Position numbers and translations under genes: made by a program. Source: Paracyclopina nana (lineage: Eukaryota; Arthropoda; Copepoda; Cyclopoida; Cyclopettidae). Taken from it: a stretch of DNA of 64,000 bases. The stretch covers positions 1,183,001-1,247,000 of the forward strand of contig JAGUCH010000008.1 in the NCBI GenBank assembly GCA_019096065.1, read 5' to 3'. Each line of letters starts with the position of its first letter. Positions within the stretch are counted from its first letter, which is position 1. The notes under the pieces were generated by a model that made no database searches, was not told where the DNA came from, and saw only the letters and a list, made by a program, of their open reading frames with translations. This document shows positions 8,104 to 20,839 of this stretch, in pieces.

Positions 8104-11100
8104 ATGAATGAAGGACCCGAGGCTACAGCCGACATTGACCTCTCACAAATTATTCACAATTTGGTAAGCTTCCGTTTTTATTTTTTAAGCCATCAGCGCG
8201 TGTAAACAAAGCCAGGTTTTCTCGTCAAAGCGCCTGGTGAAATATTCCCTTTTCCGTCAAATGGATTCGCCAAATGTAAACAACTCGTCAAAACGCTCAT
8301 GTTTATAAGTTTATTCCGTATTTATTATTCCGTTAAATGGGCGAGCGTCATAAATTCAAATTGTCATTTTGTGTTGGTTTTTTTTTTCGCCAAATGGAAG
8401 GGCGTCAAGCCGTCAAAAAGAGCTGAAAAAACAAGACTTCATGAGCTTCCCAATATTGTGAAAAAAGAAAGGATATATTTTTAAATATATACATAAACAA
8501 TTCCAGATTGAAGTCTCGTTCGAAACTACAATTGAAACGCTCGACTATTCACGACTCGTGGACCAGCATTTGGATCGAATATTCAGCATGGCAGACAAGT
8601 CGCACCTGCCCGACCTCGTGGTCGAGCTCGGCTACTCATTCACCGCCAATTTGGACCAATGCCGAGAAAATTTGCGGCAACTCGTCGGAGGTAATTGATC
8701 CGTGATTTTCAGCTTGAACTTGAGCGCTCAATGTCGATCCGTTTCAGGGCCCGACATTCATGCAGCCACCGTGGCGAGGATCATTGGGGCCATGGTTCGA
8801 ACCCACACCGGACTCGACGATTCCGCCACACTCCAGAACCTGACCGGGACGTCCCTTTGGGACAAGGACAGAAAGTCCTCCTGGAACATGGAGATTTTCA
8901 TCGCAGCTGTCCACGAACAGCAGCCCACGTTGCACTGGAAAGAAATCATCTACGAGCTTGACCATCCCGGCTTTGCCATCAAGGACCGCATGGGACTCAT
9001 CTTGCTCATTCAGGCGCTCAAGCTTGGCTTCAAGGTCCAAGGGTTCCAAGGGCCCTTTCCAGTCGACATGTTCTACCGGCCGTGGAAGAACACCGAGGGA
9101 CAGGTGTCGCTCTTCCAGCAGATTTTGTGCAATCCCGACGTGTTCAACTTTGCCGATCACCATCATCACCCCGTGGCTGTGGAGGTGCTCAAGGTCACTC
9201 CAGACCTTGACAATCGGGAAATCAGCCCATGGAAGAGCCTCGAGTTGATCGACACTCTGCTCGTCTTGGCCGAGGCTGGTCATTCACAAGTACCTACATA
9301 ATTAGCCAGTCATTAGTAGCAGCATTGACACGTTTTCTCCTAGGTTGTCAAGGAAATGTTTGCCTGGCCTCAAATGCACTGTCCGGACATTTTGACGTTG
9401 GGACTGATGCAGATCAACCCGCCGATGACGAATTTCAGGCGGGAATTGCTCGTGGCCAACCTGCAAATCTTCCTGGCCAACCACCCCAACTCCAACGTGA
9501 TTCTCACTCACGCTTGGCTGTCAACGACCATTCAGCTCAAGCCTGTGGTCATGCGAGCCATGGCCGAGTGGTACGGCAAGGCGGCCTCCGAGGCCGATTC
9601 CGAGCACAACCGGCTAAGCCGGATCCTCGACGTGGCTCAGGACTTGAAGGCCCTCTCGGTGCTTCTGCAAACCACGCTGTTCCCATTTGTCATCGACTTG
9701 GCCGTGCTAGCTGCAAGGCGCGAATATCTCAACCTTGACAAGTGGCTCTCGGATCAACTTCAGGTACCCTCCAATTTCTATTTAAGTGAAGTGAAGCAAA
9801 TTAGCTAAATTACGCGTTTTTGTTTAAATCGTCCCATTACTACTAGATATTCTTACAAATTCTTAAAAGGATGAAAAAGTGCCATCTTCTTTAAAAAAAA
9901 TGTAGGCAACTTTGGGTTCGAACCCAAGCACTCGTGAGCGAGAGTTGAGAGCCGTCTCTTTTGTGCCATTCAGGGCAATTTCTCATCCATCGTCATAAAT
10001 TGTTTATCATGGCTCCTATTTGTTTTTTGAAGGCATTCTTACAATATCATTTCCTCTCGTAGGAGCATGGAGAAGCCTTTGTGAAGGCCATTGCCAGCTT
10101 TTTGCAGCGGAAGTTCCCCACCCTGATGCAAGCTCCGCTCACCGTGGAGCACTGTGCGAAGGCCAACGTGTCAAAAGACGCCGTGGCTGGCCTCTTGATC
10201 AGCCTCCAGCAGGTGTCGATGTCACTGTCAGGCGACCTCAAGGAGCCCATCATGGCCATGCTCCAGAACAGCCAGCAGTTCATGGCCCAGAGGCAAGCAA
10301 GGCCCCAGTCCACACCCAACAATAGTGGTGTGCCCCCCGTGGGCCCAGTGAGGCCGACCCCGAGGCAGCCTCCGCCGCCCTCGTCAATGTTCCCCAATAA
10401 CTACGACCTCGCCAGCCAGTTCAGCGATCGGTTGAACCTGGGCACTGCTCCAGTTTCGTCGGCTGCGAGTAGCAGCGCTTTCAGCACGCTGCCAGGCAGC
10501 CTCAGAAATATGGCACCATCTCCCGGATCCCCCAGCCGGATGTTTGGCGCCCCCGGAGCCCCTGTGGCACCCCATACCCCCGATGGGGGCAGCAGCCCTT
10601 CGCTTTTTAACTTGGTCAAGTAAGTAACCTTAAATTATTCACTATCTATTTTGGCATCCAAGGTGCTCAATTGATGGTTTTCCGCCTTGGATCATTCGAG
10701 CGGAGGCTATAAGTTTGACTTCCTGACTTGGTCACTCAATTGGATTCGTTTGGAATCTAAAGTTAAGGAAGATGCAATTTTTTCTCAATCTGTGCAAAAC
10801 TGCTGAATTCGCCGAAATCAACTTTTTCCCCAAAATTATTTTTTCTGCGCCAAATTTTAATCTTTTATCTGTCAATTTAGATTGATTTGTGATCTTTAGA
10901 TAGCCTAGAAGTCATGCAAATTAGGGACCGAACATTGGTGCTAAAATCGGAGTTCTGCGATTTGACATAATTTCTCGTGCGCGTCAATTCGGCTTTTTGA
11001 TCCACCGTGATACATAAATTATGGTTTTTCTTAAATGACTAGGTGCAACCATGAAAGCTCTAGGTTTTCATTTGGTTGGTCTGGTTTCGAGTCCACTGAT

Positions 11101-14100
11101 GCCTTTTGGTAAATGGAGAAGATAGCCCTTTTTTCAAACAAGTTGCTTGTCAACTTCTTAAAGTGTTTCATAAACCTCTAAAAGAGTTTGGTCAAAATCT
11201 TTGATCTCGTGACGTAAAGTCAAAGTGGAAGATTTTTAAATGTTGGGTGTTTTTGTTGCAGTAATCCAGTGTCGTCATCTGCCTCGAACAACATGGCCTC
11301 GAGTGGCACATTGGAGCAAATGAAGGCTGGCATATCGAACATTGCCAACTTGTTTCCCGACATCAGCACGCCCATTTCCAAGGAAGTGGAGGATGAAGCC
11401 AACTCCTACTTCCAGCGGATCTACAATCATCCTCCAAATCCCACGCTCACCATTGACGAGGTTCTTGAGCTGTTGAAAAAATTCCAAGAGTCTGCGCTGC
11501 CAAGGGAACGCGATGTTTTCAACTGCATGATCAAGAACTTGTTCGAGGAGTACAAGTATTTCCCTCAGTATCCCGAGAAGGAGCTGCACATCACGGCCCA
11601 GCTGTTTGGTGGCATCATCGAGCATGGACTTGTCACCATGATCCCGCTGGGATTGGCGCTCAGGTTCGTCCTGGATGCGGTGAGGAAGCCGCCAGACTCG
11701 AAGATGTACTACTTTGGCATCGCGGCCTTGGACCGGTTCAAGACCAAATTGAAGGACTACCCGCAATATTGCCAACATGTCAGCTGCATTGGGCATTTCA
11801 AGGAGTTCCCCAACCACCTCATCGAGTGGGTCGAATTCGGAGCTCTTAGCCAGGTATTTAAAAAAATTCATAACATTTTGAAATCGTTATTTTCCATTAG
11901 GATATCTGTCTGTTAATCTGGAACCAGTTTTAAGGCCACTTTTACTTCTGTTAAAGTTCTTCTGGTTTATTAGCATTGTTATTTTTTTTAAAGTTGCATC
12001 ATCCGAAAAGTGCGTCAAAGCAGCGGTGGTTAAATATTATGGAACAGCAAGTAACAGAGCGCGTACGTCGTTCTAACTTGTTTATGCGAAACGTAAACAA
12101 CAACAAACTTACTTCCGGTGCTCCATGGTTTTCCACATTTTCTTCGGTTCATCTTTGGTTTCTTCTAGATTGAAATGGCCGACTTTTGGGCCAAGTTCTC
12201 GGCCGGCAGAAAAGTGAGCGCGTCGCTTTTCGCGTTGTTTATTTTCCGCATTTTTCCGTCAACTGAGCGTGCGTCAAAATCGTCAACAACAACATCAACT
12301 CTAGTTTTATTTTAGGTGCCTCCGTCGAAGCCTCAGGGTCCAGTCGTGCCACCGGCCTCCAAACCTATGGCCCCAGTGTCAGCCTCGGCCCCTGTGGCCG
12401 CACCGGCGGCCTCGACCGCGGCCGTGGCCTCCACAACAGCAGCAGCGGCGGCGGCAGCTTCGGCGGCCCCCTCGAACGCCATTGTGAGGCCGGCAGTTTC
12501 CACCATTGGTGGTCGGCCTTCGATCGCCAATACGACCAACATTGACACGTTGTTGAATGCCAAGCAGAAATCCGGACCTTCGGAGAACATCAAGGCTCCA
12601 GCTGATAAACTACAGGTGAATTCCTTTATTCCTAATGAAGAAGCATAGTTAGTAATGTTACTTTTATTCAATAGGACAAGGTGTCGTTCATCTTTAATAA
12701 CTTGAGTCTGATGAATATGGCTCAGAAGAAGGAGGATTTGAAAGAGACCTTGGGCAACCTCGATGACTACGTGTTGTGGCTGGCTCAGTACCTCGTGATG
12801 AAGCGGGCGAGCATCGAGCCCAACTTCCACAACCTGTACGCCTCCTTCCTCGAGAAGATCAACAACGAGACGTTGTACGAGGCCGTGCTCAAGGAGACGT
12901 ACACCAACATTCGCATTCTGCTGTCGTCGGACAAGTCCATCGCCAACTTCTCGGACCGGAGTCTCCTGAAAAACCTTGGCCATTGGCTCGGTCTGATCAC
13001 ATTGGCGCGCAACCAGCCAATCCTCATGGTGGATCTCGAGCTCAAGCCTCTCATCATCGAGGCCTATCACAACGGTCAGCAGGAGCTGCTGTATGTCGTC
13101 CCCTTCGCGGCCAAGGTGCTCGAGTCGTGCTCCAAGTCCAAGGTGTTCAAGCCGCCCTGCCCTTGGACCATGGGCATCATGAACCTGCTGGCTGAACTGC
13201 ACCAGGAGCACGATTTGAAGCTCAACCTCAAGTTCGAGATCGAGGTGCTCTGCAAAACCCTCAACATTGAGCTGCACTCGCTCCAGCCCGGCAACTTATT
13301 AAAGGACTACGACAAGTTGAACCAGATGGTCAACGTGAGGAGTTTCGGGGTCAAGCAGGCCATGGCGCCTCCGCCCTCGAACAGCGGGAGCAACCCGCCC
13401 ATTTCGGCCAGCGGGGGAGCGGTGAACGCGAGGGGCGTGATGACCTCCAACCAAATGGACCACATGGCGGGCAACATGAGCATGAACATGGGCATGAACA
13501 TGATGGGCCAACAGGGTGGCCAGCATGGCCCCGGATCAGCTGGCGCTGGCATGGGGGCGGCCTTGATGGCCACACCCCAGCAGCAGGGCCAGGGCTCGTT
13601 CCAGGGCCCAGGACAGCAATTCGGCCCCATGGACCAGCCCGAGATGGCCATGCAGGCCGCGCAAATCGCCGCCTTCCAGCTGGCCCAGCAGCCGCAACAG
13701 CAACAGCCTCTGCAGCAGCAGCAGCAGCAACAACAACAACAAGCCCAGAATCTGCTGAGACCCGTGGAGCCCAAGTTCCACTACACGGACATCAACACGT
13801 CCAACCTGAACGGGATTGTGCCTCACATCAGCGTGGACTCGAGGCTGACCCTTCTCAAGGACCAGCCTGATTTAGTCCAACTCATCAAGATCGCCATCGA
13901 AAAGTCCATCCAGGAGTGGGCCACACCTGTCATCGACCGTGCGAACAAGATCGCGCTGACGACCACAGAGCAAATCGTCAAGAAGGACTTTGCGCTGGAT
14001 CCGGACGAGGCGCACATGCGCGCAGCGGCGCACAACATGGTGCGCAACTTGACCTCGGGCATGGCAATGATCACGTGTCGCGATCACCTACTGCTGAGCA

Positions 14101-17100
14101 TCAAGAACCACTTGAAGAACTTCATGGTCACCCTTGGGAGAAATCTCACTGCCCAGCAAACCGAGGCCATCGAGACGACAGTGGCTGTGATCGCCAACGA
14201 CAACGTGGAGCTGGCCTGCGCTTTCATCCAGAAGAAGGCCATCGAAAAGGCCATTCTGGAGGTGGACAAGAGGCTCAAGACCGAGTTCGACCAGCGCAAC
14301 CTCGCGCGCAAAGATGGGCGTCGCTACTACGATGCTGCTGCTTTGACCTACCAAGCCGAGCGGATGCCCGAGGCCATCAAACTCAAGGTGGGCGGGGTCA
14401 ATGGGCCCCAAAGTGCAGTGTACGAGGAGTTTGCTCGCAACGTGCCCGGATTCAAACCCTTGACCGACAGAGAGTTGCACTCCATCATGCCCAAGATGAT
14501 GGACCCAAGCCCACCCATTCCCCCACAGCCTCAGCCCCAGCCCCAGCCTCAACAGCAGCAGCAGCAGCAGCAGCCTCAGATTGTGACCACTGAGGAGTGC
14601 TTGGCCATTTTGGAGGAGGTCTTTGCGAAAGTGGAGCCATTCGTGGCCAACTGCAACACGTTGCCCTCAAGCCCTCACATGGTTCATTTGCGGGGCCTCG
14701 TCGAAGACTTGGCCTTGGCAAAATCCTCCAAGGAAATCCCTGCTGTGGTCAGCCTCATTGGCAAGGCTGTGGAGGCTCTGCTCGAAGGGCTGAACATGTC
14801 GCAGCCCGTCGACACCGAAAGCCTCGCACGGTTCCGGGATGCCAACCTCCTCGTGCTGAGGGCCTTGGCAGATGACCGTGCGTACGGCCAGAACTGGACC
14901 AGGTCACGCGTGACCTCTGCGCTGATCGAGGCCAGGGAAGAGATCCGCTTCAATCCGGACGCGGTGGATTGCCTCATCCGATCCGGACTCGTGAATCTCT
15001 TCGATTACGACAAACACCTGGCCTTGGCCGTGGAGGCGAGCAACAACATTGCCATAGCCTTCGCCATGCACCTCTGCAAAATGTACTTGATTGATGATCG
15101 CACCAATGCCAACATCATCGAGGGGGATCTGTTCGGCACCATCGAGGCTTTGCAGAAGGTCGCGACAGCCTCTCCGCGTCCCCCGGAAGGCATGGTCAAT
15201 TTGCTCGAGATGATCAAGATGTCTTCGGAGAGGCTGGAGCAGAACCTGGCCATGTCTGGCCCCACTGCCCAGCTGCACTCGGGCATTGCCCAAGCCAAAG
15301 AGTTCGAGGATCCACCCGGGCTTCTCGAGAAGACCGAATACCTTCTTCGCGAATGGGTGAATGCCTACCACTCTCGCGACGCGGGCAAAGACTCGCGACA
15401 AGCCTTCATTGTCTTTGTCCAGCTCATGAACCAGCACGGAATCCTCAAGACGGATGACCTCATCACACGATTTTTCCGCATGTCCACCCAGATGTGTGTG
15501 GACCTGTGCTATCGGGCCCTGTCCGAGCCCAACGCCTCGCCCACTCTGGTGAGGGCCAAGTGTTTCCACACTCTGGATGCCTATGTGAGACTCATCACGT
15601 TGCTGGTCAAGCATTCGGGCGAGACGCAGAACACGGTGACCAAGGTGAACCTGCTCAACAAGGTGCTTGGCATTGTGGCTGGCGTCCTGCTCATCGACCA
15701 CGAGGTGCGACACACCAACTTCCAACAGGTGCCTTACCACAGGATCTTCATCATGCTGTTCCTCGAGCTCAACAGCCCCGATGCCATCCTGGAGAACATC
15801 AACTTCCAGGTACTATTTCATTGCCTCATTTTTAATTTAGATCAGCATAAATGTATGAAGTGCTGTGGAGCTTAAACTAAGGCAGCTGGGTTAAAATCAA
15901 GAAAAGCAAAGTGTAGTTAAGCCTAGTCAAGTTGGTTAAACCAACCTTATTTTCGTGGAGCTCATCTATTTCATACGAGTTAACTTTAGCTTGAGGGGAG
16001 CTGACAAATTTGTAATGTAGCTAACTTTTTTGTCGCTAACCTTACTTGCTTATTAAGGAGCTAACTTATTTGCAATTGACTAAACTTATTAGTACCGAAG
16101 CTAACTTAATCTTTGTGTAGCTAACTTATTTGTAGCGGAGCTAAAATATTTATTGCTGACCAAAATTATTTGCAGTGCAGTGGAGCCTACTTATTTGTAG
16201 CGGAGCTTACATTTTTGTAGCGGAGCTAACTTATTTGCAGCTGACTAAACTTATTTGTAGCGGAGCTAACTTATTTGCAGCTGACTTATTTTTAGCTGTG
16301 CAAACTTATTTTTAGCTGTGCTAACTTATTTTTAGCTGACTTGACTTATTTACAGTTGTCTTAACTTATTTGTAGCGGAGCTAAGTTATTTGTAGCGAAG
16401 CTAACTTATTTGAAGCGAAGCTAACTTATTTATAGCGGAGCTAACTTATTTATAGCGGAGCTAACTTATTTGTAGCGGAGCTAACTTATTTGTAGCGGAG
16501 CTAACTTATTTGTAGCGGAGCTAACTTATTTGTAGCGGAGCTAACTTATTTATAGCGGAGCTAACTTATTTATAGCGGAGCTAATTTGCAGCGGAGCTAA
16601 CTTATAAGTAGAAGAGTCGGTGACCTAACTCAATAGGAGAGCAAACACGTTTGTAGAGGAGCTAATTTATTTGTGAAGTAGCAAACTTTTTTGTAGCTTT
16701 CCTTACAAACTTGTAAAGGAGCTAACTTATTTGTAGCGGAGCTAAATTATATGTAGATGACTTAACTTATTTGCTGTTCACTTAACTTATTTGCTATTGA
16801 CTTCGCTTATTTGCAGTTGACTTAACTTATTTTAGAGGAGCTAAGTTATTTTTAGCGGAGCTAACTTATTTGAGAATTACCTGCATTTCGCATAGCTTTC
16901 GAATAATGAATTGGAGCCATACTAATGAGCTTCAAACAGATATATTAAGAATTCACTTTGATAACACGCTTAATTTTTTTCTTTCTTCAATCCATAGGTG
17001 TTGACTGCGTACGGTAACATGCTGCACATTTTGCGACCGGCAAAGGCCCCTGGATTTGCGTTCGCCTGGCTGGAAATCGTCTCGCATCGCGTATTCCTCG

Positions 17101-19220
17101 GCCGAATTCTGGCCCAAACAGCCGGACAAAAGGGGTGGCCGATGTATGCGCAATTGCTGGTGGACCTCTTCAAGTTCCTCTCGCCGTTCCTGCGCAACGC
17201 CGAGCTGGCTAAACCAGTCCACCGGCTGTATCGTGGCACGTTGCGCGTGCTGCTCGTTTTGCTGCACGATTTCCCGGAGTTCCTCTGCGATTATCACTAC
17301 AGCTTCTGCGATGTCATCCCACCAAACTGCATTCAAATGAGGAACCTCATTTTATCCGCCTTCCCGCGAAACATGAGGCTGCCTGACCCGTTCACGCCTA
17401 ACCTGAAGGTACATTTTTTTTTTTTGTCCTTCGATCCATAGGTGTTGACTGCGTATGGGATCATACTGCACATTTTGAGGCCGGCGAAGGCTCCTGGATT
17501 TGTGTTCGCTTGGCTGGAAATCGTCTCTCGTTCGAATTGCTGCCGGAGATTTGCGCCTCGCACTGTGTCCTATTATGCCGCCATGTTGAAGCCAGCCTTC
17601 AAAAAGGACCTGGATAGCTACTTGAAGAACCGCAGCTCTGCGGCCTTTTTGTCCGAAGTCTGTGGCAACCTTCAGCTGGCCAATGGCAAATCCACGGGGA
17701 ACCGGTACAACATCCAGCTGATCAATGCCCTCGTCATGTATGTGGGCACCTTCGATCCATAGGTGTTGACTGCGTACAGGATCATGCTGCACATTTTGAG
17801 GCCGGCGAAGGCTCCTGGATTTGTGTTCGCCTGGCTGGAAATCTTCTCGGATCGCATAATATATTATGTTTTTCGCTCGAATAATCCAAGTCGCCAAGGC
17901 ATTGATTTTCGCCTTGGACACCTAACTAGTTTGAAATTGTGTTTGCAGGTCGAATTGCTGCCGGAGATTTCGATTGCGCCTCGCACTGTGTCCAATTATG
18001 CCGCCATGTTGAAGCCAGCCTTCAAAAAGGACCTGGACAGCTACTTGAAGAACCGCAGCCCTGTGGCCTTTTTGTCCGAAGTCCGTGGCAACCTTCAGCT
18101 GGCCAATGGCGAATCCACGGGGAACCGCTACAACATCCAGCTGATCAATGCCCTCGTCATGTATGTGGGCACCTCGGCCATCCAATATTTGCGCACCAAA
18201 GGCCTCACCCCGAACATGAGCACCATCGCACACTCCTCGCACATGGACATTTTCCAGAACTTGGCCGTGGACTTGGACACCGAAGGTCGCTACCTGTTCT
18301 TGAACTGCATCGCCAATCAGCTGAGATACCCGAATAGCCATACGCAGTACTTCTCTTGTACGCTGTTGTACTTGTTCGCCGAGGCCAACCAGGAGTCCAT
18401 CCAAGAGCAGATAACGAGGGTGCTTCTCGAGAGGCTCATTGTCAATCGCCCACATCCTTGGGGTAATTTCTTCACTCTTTTTTTTTACTTTGCCAATTGG
18501 GTAATATGCTATTTATTGTCTTACATATAATGATATTATAATCATTTATAGTATTAATTCTATTATCAGTACTTGTATTGATACTATTATAAATATTAAT
18601 GGTACTTACATTAATATCATTGATACTATTTTTAATGTTATTGATGCTATTAATAATTTTGTTGATACTGCTTTAAATATAATTGATACTATTATTAATT
18701 TAATTGATACAATTATTAATATTATTGATACTATTATTTATATTATTGAGACTATTATTAATATTATTGATAATATTTTTAATATTATTGATACTATTAT
18801 TAATATGATTGATACTATTATTTATATTATTGACACTACTATTATTTATACTATTGGGACTACTATTTATATAATTAATACTATTATTGACATTAATATT
18901 ATGTATATTTTACGATATTCTTTCACAAATGTTAACCGTTGACTTCTGATAGATGTGTGCAATCAACTTATTAATTGTTTACCATCACCATACTTTTGAT
19001 TGAAATTAAGCCTAATTTTACTTCCTTTTTTCCAGGATTGCTCATCACTTTCATTGAGCTGATCAAGAACCGGAGCTACAACTTCTGGAGCCACGAATTC
19101 GTACAGTGTGCACCCGAAATTCAGAAACTTTTCGAATCGGTGGCTCGCTCTTGCATGGTCATTTCGCCACAAAGGATTCTCGAGCAGCAGCAACAACAAC
19201 AGCAGAACGAGCAAAACTGA
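8104..19220 (+). CDS. CNOT1: CCR4-NOT transcription complex subunit 1
   Basis: Scaffold of the CCR4-NOT deadenylase, acting mainly in the cytoplasm. Twelve coding exons close in frame to 2314 residues: 8104-8163, 8507-8690, 8748-9289, 9344-9763, 10063-10619, 11262-11853, 12169-12213, 12316-12615, 12675-15809, 16998-17408, 17949-18462, 19036-19220. Clear family blocks include HEAT segments ([22 protein letters not shown]), [14 protein letters not shown], the MIF4G-like CAF1-binding region (SYFQ...GIIEHGLVT), [16 protein letters not shown] and the C-terminal NOT1 domain ([33 protein letters not shown]). Two poly-Gln tracts and a Met/Gly-rich stretch sit in exon 9. The start is unusual: after 20 residues the protein jumps to a region equal to about residue 210 of vertebrate CNOT1. 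Exons are GC-rich, introns AT-rich. Confidence 0.93.
9912..9927. other. Perfect 16-bp palindrome in CNOT1 intron 4
   Basis: TTGGGTTCGAACCCAA is its own reverse complement and contains a B-box-like core (GGTTCGAACCC) on both strands. No convincing A box or cloverleaf lies beside it. It may be a decayed tRNA-derived fragment or chance. Confidence 0.3.
10620..11261 (+). other. CNOT1 intron 5, no gene seen
   Basis: A 642-bp AT-rich intron between matching GTAAGT and TTGCAG sites. No coding potential, tandem repeat or RNA gene was seen. Confidence 0.6.
15880..16880 (+). repeat. ~20-bp minisatellite in CNOT1 intron 9
   Basis: About 50 head-to-tail units whose consensus is close to GTAGCGGAGCTAACTTATTT. 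The central part (16360-16600) is nearly perfect and both flanks are degenerate, with variants such as AGCTGACTTAACTTATTT. It fills most of a 1188-bp intron. Confidence 0.9.
17424..17848 (+). pseudogene. Broken partial tandem duplication of CNOT1 exons 10-11
   Basis: Inside the intron between the real exon 10 (ends 17408) and exon 11 (starts 17949) are extra copies. At 17442-17528 the first ~87 nt of exon 10 recur, preceded by a copy of the acceptor (TTCGATCCATAG). They are fused directly to ~220 nt matching the start of exon 11, with a 5-nt deletion and several substitutions. At 17751 the acceptor copy and the exon-10 start recur again (17763-17848) and decay into intron. The fusion point lies inside exon 10, not at its splice site, so this is genomic duplication plus deletion rather than retroposition. 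No combination keeps a full CNOT1 frame, so these are pseudo-exons. Confidence 0.85.
18530..18915 (+). repeat. AT-rich ATTATTGATACTATT tandem repeat in CNOT1 intron 11
   Basis: Degenerate head-to-tail units of about 15-24 bp built on ATTATTGATACTATTATTAAT. Almost pure A/T apart from regularly spaced G and C in GATAC. It fills most of the last CNOT1 intron (18463-19035). Confidence 0.85.
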
Positions 19221-19408
19221 AAGAAAAATTAATACTGTACATACCTTACTTTAATAATTTCGTTCTCGCATTTACTCAGTGCTTTTCATTATTTTGTGTG
19301 CTTGACCCTGAAAGGAAAAGTGGGGGCTTTTCCTAATTATGACATGTCATCACACCTATTACGAAAAATCATAATATAAAGTATATTCTTCATGTAGAAA
19401 TGCATGTC

Positions 19409-20439
19409 TCATGGTTTCTTTGTGCATTTCAATTCACATGTCATTTCGAGGCCTTCATGGATGAAATTACTATTATTATGGCATTCAACTTCATCAGAGT
19501 CATCCGGGCAATCCGGAATGCCATTGCACTTTCGGGCAGTCGAAATGCAGTTTTCTCCATTGTGGCATAAAAAGCCACCAGAAGTGATGCAATTGAGGAG
19601 GCTTTCACTTGAATCTGCTTCAGTTGACACTTGAGTACTTGTACTTGTTGTACTTGTACTTGTTGTACTTGTACTTGTAGTACTCGAAAGGCATCCAAGT
19701 TCGTCTGATCCATCATGGCAATCCGGACTGCCATCGCAGATCCAAGTTTGTGGAATACACCTTTTGCCATCTCTGCACATGTATTGAGACTGTATCCTAC
19801 ATTTGCTTTTGATGGCTTTTGTATCAACAATGGGAGGTGTAGTGGCTTCAGTCGTCATTTCAAGTGTCGGAGTGACGAAATGGATTTGGCTGTCACATTT
19901 GATTTCATCTGAGTTGTCATCACAATCTTTGATGGCATTACATACCAACTCTGTTGGGATACATTTTTTGCCATCTTTGCAGGCAAATTCTAGGAATAGA
20001 CGACACTCCAAGGAGCTTTCGACAATTTTCATCGGGCAGCCCAATTCATCAGATCCATCATGGCAATCAGGTTCACCATCACATTTCCATCCCTTTTGGA
20101 TTGTTTGACCACTATTACATTTGAACCATAAGCTGTCTTCTTGATCCAGATTTAAGATATTCCTTAGACTGAAATAAAGTTCAATGCAGGAATAATGACT
20201 TTCTCTTGACTTTTTTCTGACTTTTTTCACCTGGGTTTCTTTGTCGTCAGCTCAATAATGTCAGTGCAATTTTCCTCATCAGAATTGTTGGGACAGTCAT
20301 TTGTCCCATCGCATACCCATTCAAGTGGAATACAAATTCTGGAGCCGATGCATTGAACTTGGAATGTATCACAAGTATGTATTTGGCTCCGAGAAAGTTG
20401 GCTCAAAGCGAACACCAAGAGTGTTTGCACCAACTTCAT
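19409..20439 (-). CDS. Secreted protein with five LDL-receptor class A modules
   Basis: Two exons (20231-20439 and 19409-20168) join in phase to 322 residues. ATG at 20439 begins [19 protein letters not shown], a signal peptide. Five LDLa modules follow, each with six Cys and the calcium-binding acidic motif near the end: [75 protein letters not shown]. Modules 4 and 5 are separated by a Thr/Ser-rich stretch built from TSTST repeats, likely O-glycosylated. No membrane segment, EGF module or protease domain is seen, so a small secreted lipoprotein- or ligand-binding protein is inferred. It is convergent with CNOT1 (188 bp between stops) and divergent from the protease homolog at 20840. Confidence 0.85.
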
Positions 20440-20839
20440 TTTGTCTAGACTGAACAAATGCAAATGAATGTTGAGCAGTGCAAAATGAGGCTGAAAAATC
20501 GGCCCTAATTGAAAAATTGGAGCACTTGGACAAGCACTGAATTATGACTTTTGCGCAAAGTATTCTGCCTTTACAAATTTTTCAATGTATTTTTGGCTTT
20601 TTTGACATCATAAATGTCCTGAAGGATATTTTTACTTTATTTAGTGATTTAAATCAAATCTTTTATACTCAATAGTTCATTGGAAATAATACTGATATTA
20701 TTGTTTAGTCCACAAAAAGTGATGACAAATCCTGAATGGTCAACACATTTTCCTCTGTGGAATGGCTGCTCTGGTCTTTTTCATCCAATTTGTACGACCT
20801 GAAATTGAAAACAAATCATTCATTAGATCAAAGGCAGCC
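20440..20839. promoter_or_regulatory. 400-bp divergent spacer between LDLa and protease-homolog genes
   Basis: AT-rich spacer between two divergent genes for secreted proteins. No coding potential is visible. A shared promoter region is inferred from the arrangement only. Confidence 0.35.

Noticed and set aside
9900-9960. tRNA-like fragment around the 16-bp palindrome
   Set aside because: The B-box-like core is palindromic, and no A box or cloverleaf could be drawn on either strand.
12333-13277. Long minus-strand open frames (also 14088-14552 and 14904-15740)
   Set aside because: They mirror GC-rich CNOT1 coding exons on the opposite strand, show no domain, and exist because third-position GC suppresses stops.
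16360-16600. Regular short repeats resembling a CRISPR array
   Set aside because: Units are contiguous with no unique spacers, they lie in a eukaryotic intron, and no cas gene is present. It is a minisatellite.
17442-17762. Alternative CNOT1 exon encoded by the duplicated segment
   Set aside because: It lacks most of exon 10, has a 5-nt deletion, and ends in a stop formed by the next acceptor copy, so it cannot give a full NOT1 domain.
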